Part shown: positions 1-4,264 of the stretch, piece after piece
Layout: each line of letters begins with the position of its first letter
Numbering within the stretch: the stretch's first letter is position 1
Source: Alphaproteobacteria bacterium
GTDB taxonomy: Bacteria; Pseudomonadota; Alphaproteobacteria; RS24
Length of the DNA stretch: 7,643 bases
Direction: 5' to 3'
Assembly (NCBI GenBank): GCA_029248825.1
Contig: JAQWIP010000107.1
Span: 1 to 7,643 of the forward strand
The notes under the pieces: model-generated
Seen by the model: the letters and a program-made list of their open reading frames with translations, nothing else
The model's database searches: none
Told to the model about the DNA's origin: nothing
Made by a program: the position numbers and the translations under genes

Positions 1-153
1 GAACTCTATCATTTTACGCAAATTCCGCAAAAGAGCCTCGTCCGTATGTTCGGCAAAAACGGCAATCCGACAACGTCTAATCTGTTCAAAGTTATTCGCG
101 CAATCAGCGAACACGTAGGCATTGAGCTGAGCGTGACTGTCGCCGCCGAATAA
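1..153 (+). CDS. Helix-turn-helix protein, HigA/COG3636-like antidote family (3' part only)
   Basis: This is the C-terminal 50 codons of a gene that begins upstream of the window; frame 1 is open from base 1 to the TAA at 151-153. The visible peptide has IPQKSLVRMFGKNGNPTT near the middle, followed by SNLFKVIRAI and a short hydrophobic end (GIELSV). This pattern (a recognition-helix segment with a basic residue and Met, then GNPT, then NLF-type helix and a closing beta strand) is what I recall from small HTH proteins annotated as putative addiction-module antidotes or prophage-type DNA-binding proteins. Such proteins bind operator DNA, and some pair with a RelE/HigB-type toxin. A toxin partner, if any, would lie outside the window, so toxin-antitoxin function is not shown. 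The gene converges with kdsA with two bases between stops. The family call is fairly good; the biological role is unknown. Confidence 0.7.
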   Translation, partial: ELYHFTQIPQKSLVRMFGKNGNPTTSNLFKVIRAISEHVGIELSVTVAAE

Positions 154-155
154 CT

Positions 156-1004
156 TTAGGCCACCGCCTCATGCACGGCTTTTAGCGTGGTCAACAAACC
201 GCGCGCTTCGTCTAGTGCGAGGCAGCTTGGCGCATCGCATAAGGCGGCATCTGGGTCTGGGTGGAACTCTAGGAAGACGCCGTCAGCACCCGCCGCAATT
301 GCTGATTTGGCCAACACAGAAACCCCTTCTCGACGACCGCCCGTCGAGGCGCCTGCCGTGCGTGGATCGGCACCGGGCAACTGCACCGCGTGGGTGGCGT
401 CCATCGTTACCGGCACGCCCAGCTTTTTCATTTCCGGAATGCCCAACATGTCGACGACCAAATTATTATAGCCAAAGCTGGTGCCTCTATCGCACAGAAT
501 AAGCTGAATATCCGGCGCCGCTTCGCGGGTTTTTGAAATAATATTGGCGCAATCCCATGGCGCTAAAAACTGCGCTTTTTTGGCATGCAACCAGCCGCCT
601 TGCGCAGCCACCGCTTTGGCCGTGGCAACCACCAAGTCAGTTTGGCGAACCAAAAACGCTGGCAGCTGAACCACTTCGGCCACGGCCGCAACCGCCTCGG
701 CTTGGCTTTCCTCGTGCAAATCTGTTACCACGGGCACGCCGTGTTTGGCTTTCACCGCTTCCAACATCGGCAGGCCTGCTGCCATGCCGGGGCCGCGATA
801 GGAGGTGATGGACGAGCGATTGGCTTTGTCCCAACTGGCTTTGAAAATAAACGGCAAATCCAAATCGGCGCAGACCGCTTTCAGCTCGGCACACACCTCC
901 ATCGCCAGACCTTCATCTTCCAACACGTTGAGGCCAGCCATGACGACCATCTTCTCGCCGTCTCCAATTTTCAGGTCATAGTCTTTTAGGGTCAAAACGC
1001 TCAT
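156..1004 (-). CDS. kdsA: 3-deoxy-8-phosphooctulonate (Kdo-8-P) synthase
   Basis: KdsA condenses phosphoenolpyruvate with arabinose 5-phosphate to give Kdo-8-phosphate in the cytoplasm, an early step to the Kdo of the lipopolysaccharide inner core. The 282-residue product is close to E. coli KdsA (284). The single DAHP-synthase-like TIM barrel shows FKASWDKANRSS with K55, K60 and R63, SYRGPG (68-73), QLPAFLVRQTDL (113-124), KKAQF (142-146), CDRGTSFGYNNLVVD (171-185), DATHAVQ with H205, and EFHPDP (246-251). Asn26 in AGLNVLE is at the position that is Asn in metal-independent enzymes and Cys in metal-dependent ones. An in-frame TTG at 1014-1016 would add four residues. I chose the ATG at 1002-1004 because GGAA at 1011-1014 lies six bases before it. 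It follows pyrG by 42 bases and is probably in the same transcript. I see no terminator after its stop. Confidence 0.95.
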   Translation of the reverse strand: MSVLTLKDYDLKIGDGEKMVVMAGLNVLEDEGLAMEVCAELKAVCADLDLPFIFKASWDKANRSSITSYRGPGMAAGLPMLEAVKAKHGVPVVTDLHEESQAEAVAAVAEVVQLPAFLVRQTDLVVATAKAVAAQGGWLHAKKAQFLAPWDCANIISKTREAAPDIQLILCDRGTSFGYNNLVVDMLGIPEMKKLGVPVTMDATHAVQLPGADPRTAGASTGGRREGVSVLAKSAIAAGADGVFLEFHPDPDAALCDAPSCLALDEARGLLTTLKAVHEAVA

Positions 1005-1010
1005 GATGTT

Positions 1011-1014
1011 TTCC
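1011..1014 (-). promoter_or_regulatory. Weak ribosome binding site deciding the kdsA start
   Basis: On the minus strand GGAA precedes the ATG at 1002-1004 by six bases. It overlaps the alternative TTG start at 1014-1016, so it cannot serve that start. This supports the shorter 282-residue KdsA. Confidence 0.5.
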
Positions 1015-1022
1015 AATGCTAA

Positions 1023-1064
1023 TTAAACTAAACGACTTTGCGACTTTTATACGAGGCGACTTTG
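1023..1064 (-). repeat. Duplicated pyrG C-terminal coda (QSRLV-stop twice, in frame)
   Basis: Reading the minus strand, the pyrG end CAA AGT CGC CTC GTA TAA (1064-1047) is followed by AAG TCG and then by CAA AGT CGT TTA GTT TAA (1040-1023). Both copies spell Q-S-R-L-V-stop in the same frame, 24 bases apart. Fourteen of 18 bases match, and all four differences are synonymous. The heptamer AAAGTCG occurs three times on an 8-base grid (low ends at 1033, 1041 and 1057). QSRLV is, as I recall, a common C-terminus of alphaproteobacterial CTP synthases, so the second copy looks derived from pyrG and not random. Origin is inferred: tandem duplication, or the remnant of integration at a gene 3' end. 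Confidence 0.7.
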
Positions 1065-2675
1065 CGCCAGTGCAGCTTCCACAAAAGACGCGAAAAGCGG
1101 ATGCGGCGCGAACGGGCGCGACTTCAACTCGGGGTGAAACTGCACGCCAATATACCAAGGGTGCGCCGGAATTTCGACAATCTCGGGCAGCACGCCATCG
1201 GGCGACACGCCAGAGAAAACCAGCCCCTGCCCTTCCAGCATTTCGCGGTAATCCATATTCACTTCATAGCGATGGCGATGGCGCTCGGAGATGACACGCG
1301 TGCCATAAATCTCTTCCACCCGACTGCCCTCTTTCAGGTAAGCCTCAAACGCGCCAAGGCGCATGGTGCCGCCCAAATCGCCGTCTTGACGACGCCGTTC
1401 CATCACTTCGCCAGACGCCCATTCGGTCATCAGACCCACCAAATTGGTGCCGGTTAGGCCGAACTCGCTGGACGTGGCATCGCGGATGCCGGCCATGTTG
1501 CGCGCCGCTTCCAGCACCGCCATTTGCATGCCGAAGCAAATGCCAAAATACGGCACATCGCGGGTGCGGGCAAAATTGGCCGCCGCGATTTTGCCTTCGG
1601 CGCCGCGCTCGCCAAAGCCGCCCGGCACGAGGATGCCATTTACTTTTTCTAAATAAGACGCCGCGTCTTCGCGCTCAAACACTTGCGCGTCGAGCCACTC
1701 GATGTTGACCGCCACATTATTGGCAATGCCGCCATGTTGCAGGCTTTCAATCAGCGATTTATAGGCCTCTTTCAGCTCGGTATATTTGCCCACCACGGCG
1801 ATGGTCACTTCGCCTTCTGGCTCGCGCACGGCCGTCATCACTTCGTCCCAAACGCTTAAATCGGGCGGCGGCGCATCTTGCATACCAAAGGCGGCCAGCA
1901 CTTCCACGTCCAGCCCCTCGGCGTGATAGGAATGCGGCACGGCGTAAATATTATCGACATCGCGCGCTTCAATCACGGCGCTTTCTGGCACATTGCAAAA
2001 CAGCGCAATCTTGCGTTTTTCGCCTTCGGGAATCGGGCGATCGCAACGGCACAGCAAAATATCGGGCTGAATGCCGATGGAGCGCAGCTCTTTCACGGAG
2101 TGCTGTGTCGGCTTGGTTTTCATCTCGCCCGCAGCGGGAATATACGGCAGCAAAGTCAGGTGAACGAAAATCGATTGTTGGCGCGATAGGTCATTGCTGA
2201 GCTGGCGGATGGCCTCGAAATACGGCAGGCCTTCGATATCGCCCACGGTGCCGCCAATCTCGCACAAGACGAAATCCACGTCATCGACATCGGTCTGAAT
2301 GAAGTTTTTAATCGCGTCCGTCACATGCGGAATCACCTGCACAGTGCCGCCGAGATAATCGCCACGGCGTTCTTTGGCCAGAATATCGCGGTAGATTTGC
2401 CCCGTGGTGACATTGTCGCCGCGCGAGGCGGGAACGCCTGTGAAGCGCTCATAGTGACCCAAATCGAGGTCAGTTTCGGCGCCATCATCGGTGACGTAAA
2501 CTTCGCCGTGCTGATAGGGCGACATCGTGCCGGGGTCGACGTTCAAATAGGGGTCGAGTTTTCGCAACCGGACTTTATAGCCGCGTGCTTGCAATAAAGC
2601 GCCAATCGCTGCGGAGGCCAAGCCTTTGCCAAGAGAGGAAACCACACCACCAGTAATAAAAATATATCGTGCCAT
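1047..2675 (-). CDS. pyrG: CTP synthase (glutamine-hydrolysing)
   Basis: PyrG aminates UTP to CTP in the cytoplasm, using ATP and ammonia released from glutamine; this is the last step of pyrimidine nucleotide synthesis. At 542 residues it matches E. coli PyrG (545). The N-terminal synthetase domain (about 1-267) opens with FITGGVVSSLGKGL (6-19), then LDPYLNVDPGTMSP (40-53), TDLDLGHYERF (68-78, Mg-binding Asp71) and CEIGGTVGDIE (138-148, acidic Glu139). The class-I glutamine amidotransferase domain (about 290-540) has PGGFGERG (351-358), the nucleophile Cys380 in FGICFGMQ, and His514/Glu516 in VQFHPEL. All catalytic residues are present. The ATG at 2673-2675 is the natural start because family homology begins there, but no Shine-Dalgarno sequence precedes it. 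It lies 98 bases after secG and 42 before kdsA. CTP is also the co-substrate that activates Kdo, so pairing with kdsA makes sense. Confidence 0.98.
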   Translation of the reverse strand: MARYIFITGGVVSSLGKGLASAAIGALLQARGYKVRLRKLDPYLNVDPGTMSPYQHGEVYVTDDGAETDLDLGHYERFTGVPASRGDNVTTGQIYRDILAKERRGDYLGGTVQVIPHVTDAIKNFIQTDVDDVDFVLCEIGGTVGDIEGLPYFEAIRQLSNDLSRQQSIFVHLTLLPYIPAAGEMKTKPTQHSVKELRSIGIQPDILLCRCDRPIPEGEKRKIALFCNVPESAVIEARDVDNIYAVPHSYHAEGLDVEVLAAFGMQDAPPPDLSVWDEVMTAVREPEGEVTIAVVGKYTELKEAYKSLIESLQHGGIANNVAVNIEWLDAQVFEREDAASYLEKVNGILVPGGFGERGAEGKIAAANFARTRDVPYFGICFGMQMAVLEAARNMAGIRDATSSEFGLTGTNLVGLMTEWASGEVMERRRQDGDLGGTMRLGAFEAYLKEGSRVEEIYGTRVISERHRHRYEVNMDYREMLEGQGLVFSGVSPDGVLPEIVEIPAHPWYIGVQFHPELKSRPFAPHPLFASFVEAALAQSRLV

Positions 2676-2685
2676 GGGATTTGAA

Positions 2686-2691
2686 ATTATA
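2686..2691 (-). promoter_or_regulatory. Candidate -10 box (TATAAT) immediately upstream of pyrG
   Basis: The minus strand has a perfect TATAAT whose last base lies 10 bases before the pyrG ATG. Initiation about seven bases downstream would leave a leader of only a few bases, consistent with the missing Shine-Dalgarno sequence. At 17-base spacing the -35 position holds GCTAGC, which does not resemble TTGACA, so any promoter here would be weak, activator-dependent or absent. An AT-rich accident before a start codon is the alternative. Confidence 0.3.
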
Positions 2692-2696
2692 TAGCG

Positions 2697-2716
2697 GAAT
2701 CGATTCGCGCTAGCGC
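2697..2716. repeat. Two abutting perfect 10-base palindromes upstream of pyrG
   Basis: GAATCGATTC (2697-2706) is directly followed by GCGCTAGCGC (2707-2716), each its own reverse complement. GATT at 2702-2705 and AATC at 2717-2720 also flank the second palindrome as an almost perfect extension, and a further GCGCCGAATC at 2731-2740 is inverted relative to GATTCGCGC with one extra base. The block lies where a regulator would contact a promoter using the TATAAT at 2686-2691. Operator function is inference. No T-run follows on the minus strand, so a classic terminator is unlikely. Confidence 0.45.
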
Positions 2717-2749
2717 AATCTGAGTCGAGCGCGCCGAATCACCTAGTTG

Positions 2750-2766
2750 TTCACAGCTTGTGTGAA
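2750..2766 (-). other. Short stem-loop just after the secG stop
   Basis: TTCACA (2750-2755) and TGTGAA (2761-2766) form a perfect 6-base inverted repeat around a 5-base loop, 8 bases beyond the secG stop codon. No U-run follows in the secG transcript, so it is at most a weak or Rho-assisted 3' structure. It could also be an mRNA-processing hairpin between secG and pyrG, or chance. Confidence 0.25.
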
Positions 2767-2773
2767 ATTTGGA

Positions 2774-3112
2774 TTACTCGGGGGTCGGAAGCGAGCTTGG
2801 CGGCAAAATCGGCGCGGGCGCCAAAGTGCCAACGCCAGGCAAATTGCCTTCTTGCTCGGTCACGCCATCGAGAACCGACGAGCGGTTTTCCATCGTGCCA
2901 AGCACGGTGAGGCTGATGGAGGTAAGGAAAAACATGCCTGCCAAAATGCCGGTTGCGCGGGTCATCACGCTGCCGAGGCCACGCGCGGACATCATGCCAT
3001 CGCCAGCGCCGCCGCCAATACCAAGGGCGCCGCCCTCAGAACGTTGCAACAATACCAGCACAATCATCGCCACTGCGATCATCAAATGCACAACCAGAAG
3101 AATGGTGGTCAT
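2774..3112 (-). CDS. secG: Preprotein translocase subunit SecG
   Basis: SecG is the small non-essential subunit of the SecYEG inner-membrane channel and helps SecA-driven protein export. The 112-residue product has two hydrophobic segments, about residues 3-22 and 54-73. The family signature after the first reads VLLQRSEGGALGIGGG (20-35), followed by a glycine-rich cytoplasmic loop and a conserved-looking SARGLGSVMTRAT. The tail (about 76-112) is polar, then proline-rich, as is usual for the variable SecG C-terminus. The start is well supported: AGGAG at 3119-3123 is six bases before the ATG. It lies 174 bases after tpiA and 98 before pyrG. A promoter candidate at 3151-3179 suggests it can be transcribed independently of tpiA. 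Length and motifs are normal for the family. Confidence 0.95.
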   Translation of the reverse strand: MTTILLVVHLMIAVAMIVLVLLQRSEGGALGIGGGAGDGMMSARGLGSVMTRATGILAGMFFLTSISLTVLGTMENRSSVLDGVTEQEGNLPGVGTLAPAPILPPSSLPTPE

Positions 3113-3118
3113 GGACGT

Positions 3119-3123
3119 CTCCT
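3119..3123 (-). promoter_or_regulatory. Strong Shine-Dalgarno for secG
   Basis: AGGAG on the minus strand sits six bases upstream of the secG ATG (3110-3112). It is the clearest ribosome binding site in the window and fixes the secG start. Confidence 0.8.
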
Positions 3124-3150
3124 AAAGCCTGTCCGAAAATCAATAGCAGC

Positions 3151-3179
3151 GATATAGCGCGTTTGCGGGGGAATAGCAA
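3151..3179 (-). promoter_or_regulatory. Candidate sigma70-type promoter for secG (and perhaps pyrG-kdsA)
   Basis: On the minus strand TTGCTA (3179-3174) and TATATC (3156-3151) are separated by exactly 17 bases; each matches the consensus at four of six positions. Initiation near 3145 would give a leader of roughly 30 bases containing the AGGAG site. The rest of the 174-base tpiA-secG gap (3113-3286) holds a 10-base palindrome, AAAGCGCTTT at 3275-3284, just after the tpiA stop. There is no convincing terminator and no small gene. Confidence 0.35.
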
Positions 3180-3286
3180 TCGGGGGCTTTGGTCTCAGTC
3201 GAATCTTCTATGCGTGAATTTCAACGGAGGGATTTCGTTCTAAAGTTTTTACTGGATCTGCGCTGAAACTGCTCAAAGCGCTTTAA

Positions 3287-4060
3287 TTAAGTGTAAGCCT
3301 TAACAATCCCGCCGAAATCTTTCGCGGTCAGGCTCGCGCCGCCGACCAGCGCGCCGTTGACATTTGGCACCGCCATTAACTCCGCCGCATTGGCAGGCTT
3401 CACCGAACCGCCATAGAGAATGCGCATTTTCGCGCCCTCGTCGCCAAAGCGGCGCACCAAGGCTTTGCGAAGCGCCGTGTGGACTTCTTCCACTTGCGCC
3501 ACCGTGGGCGTCAGCCCCGAGCCGATGGCCCAGACGGGTTCATAAGCAATCACCGTGTTTTTGGCCGTGCAGCCATCCATCAGCGAGCCGCGCAATTGCG
3601 CTTTCACGACTTTTAACGTGTCGCCGCTTTTGCGCTGCTTCAGGCTTTCGCCCACGCACATAATCGCCAGCAGACCCGCGCCATGGGCGGCGGCGACTTT
3701 GGCTTTTACTTGTTTGTCGGTTTCCAAATGATCGGCGCGGCGTTCCGAGTGACCCAGAATTACCGCGCTCGCGCCGGCATCCTTCAGCATGGTGGCCGAG
3801 ACATCGCCCGTATGCGCGCCGCTGCTGGCGGCATGGCAATCTTGCCCGCCCAAGGCCACGCCTTTGGCTTTCAGGGCTTTCATCGGCGCCAATAAAGTGG
3901 CTGGCGGGCAAATCATCACCTCGCATTTGGCTTTACTCTTGACGAATGCACTCGCCAGTTTTTTCACTTCGCCGAGGCTGGCCTTCGTGCCGTTCATTTT
4001 CCAATTTCCCGCAACCAGAGGTTTGGGGGCTTTGAGGGTGGATTTTTTAGGCGCGGCCAT
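3287..4060 (-). CDS. tpiA: Triose-phosphate isomerase
   Basis: TpiA interconverts dihydroxyacetone phosphate and glyceraldehyde 3-phosphate in glycolysis and gluconeogenesis, as a cytoplasmic TIM-barrel dimer. All hallmarks are visible in the 257 residues: AGNWKMNG with Asn19 and Lys21, ILGHSERR with the electrophile His104, CVGES (135-139), the catalytic base Glu174 in AYEPVWAIGSG with the following phosphate-gripping loop 6, YGGSV (216-220) and the phosphate-binding GALVGGASL (236-244). The N-terminus is about eight residues longer than in E. coli and is lysine-rich (MAAPKKSTLKAPKPL). The extension is probably translated, because GGAG at 4068-4071 sits seven bases before this ATG and no other Met precedes the core. 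It is the first gene of the minus-strand cluster and is divergent from ppiD. Confidence 0.97.
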   Translation of the reverse strand: MAAPKKSTLKAPKPLVAGNWKMNGTKASLGEVKKLASAFVKSKAKCEVMICPPATLLAPMKALKAKGVALGGQDCHAASSGAHTGDVSATMLKDAGASAVILGHSERRADHLETDKQVKAKVAAAHGAGLLAIMCVGESLKQRKSGDTLKVVKAQLRGSLMDGCTAKNTVIAYEPVWAIGSGLTPTVAQVEEVHTALRKALVRRFGDEGAKMRILYGGSVKPANAAELMAVPNVNGALVGGASLTAKDFGGIVKAYT

Positions 4061-4067
4061 GGCGGGT

Positions 4068-4087
4068 CTCCATTTGGGGTTTATATA
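4068..4087 (-). promoter_or_regulatory. tpiA ribosome binding site and possible -10 box
   Basis: GGAG (4068-4071) is seven bases before the tpiA ATG and is convincing. TATATAA (4081-4087, minus strand) could be a -10 element giving a short leader that just includes the GGAG. No good -35 lies at the expected distance, so the promoter part is tentative. Confidence 0.4.
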
Positions 4088-4172
4088 GGCTCCTTATTTA
4101 GCTGCTTCGCCACGCTTTGTCATCTTTCCCGCTTGGCGGCTGGTTTTTGCCTCTATTTCGCCGCTACTGCGC

Positions 4173-4201
4173 TTGCGAGATTGGCAGTGCCGCTCTATGA
4201 T
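4173..4201 (+). promoter_or_regulatory. Sigma70-like promoter for ppiD-trpE
   Basis: TTGCGA (4173-4178, four of six matches to TTGACA) and TATGAT (4196-4201, five of six matches to TATAAT) are separated by exactly 17 bases. Initiation near 4208 would give a leader of about 57 bases ending at the ATG at 4265. The promoter lies inside the 132-base upstream in-frame extension of ppiD, which argues that the extension is not coding. Confidence 0.5.
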
Positions 4202-4216
4202 GTCTGCAATCCCATC

Positions 4217-4245
4217 AGGCGCGCGGGGTGTCGAACCCCTCGCCT
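4217..4245 (+). promoter_or_regulatory. Stem-loop in the ppiD 5' leader
   Basis: AGGCG (4217-4221) pairs with CGCCT (4241-4245), and GGGGT (4225-4229) pairs with ACCCC (4235-4239), enclosing the loop GTCGA. Three bases on the left and one on the right form an internal bulge. The hairpin ends 19 bases before the ppiD start codon, and GAAAGAG between them may serve as a weak ribosome binding site. No U-run follows, so it is not an intrinsic terminator. A role in mRNA stability or translation control is inference. Confidence 0.4.
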
Positions 4246-4264
4246 ATCTAGAAAGAGACACTTC

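Noticed and set aside
585..989. Plus-strand open frame of 134 codons opposite kdsA
   Set aside because: This is an antisense shadow of a conserved enzyme gene with no recognisable product.
1014..1016. TTG start for kdsA giving a MENI extension
   Set aside because: The only ribosome binding site candidate (1011-1014) overlaps this codon and is correctly spaced for the ATG at 1002-1004, which gives the family's usual N-terminus.
2750..2766. CRP-like site between secG and pyrG
   Set aside because: The half-sites are in the opposite order (TTCACA then TGTGAA) to the TGTGA-N6-TCACA consensus and have the wrong spacing; I kept it only as a stem-loop.
2747..3157. Plus-strand open frames of 136 and 118 codons opposite secG
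   Set aside because: They are antisense to SecG, which has clear motifs and a strong ribosome binding site. Their products are arginine/histidine/alanine-rich with no recognisable domain.
3275..3284. AAAGCGCTTT palindrome after tpiA as a terminator
   Set aside because: A perfect palindrome without a loop folds poorly as a hairpin, and no T-run follows on the minus strand. It is probably chance.
4217..4250. Possible tRNA 3' fragment or attachment site (GGGG-TGTCGAA-CCCC resembles a T-arm)
   Set aside because: The loop does not read TTCRANY, no acceptor 5' strand, D-arm or anticodon arm is found upstream, and there is no CCA end. A plain leader hairpin is simpler.
4133..4264. Upstream ATG extending ppiD by 44 residues
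   Set aside because: The stretch contains the best promoter candidate of the region and a leader stem-loop, and the family N-terminus begins at 4265.
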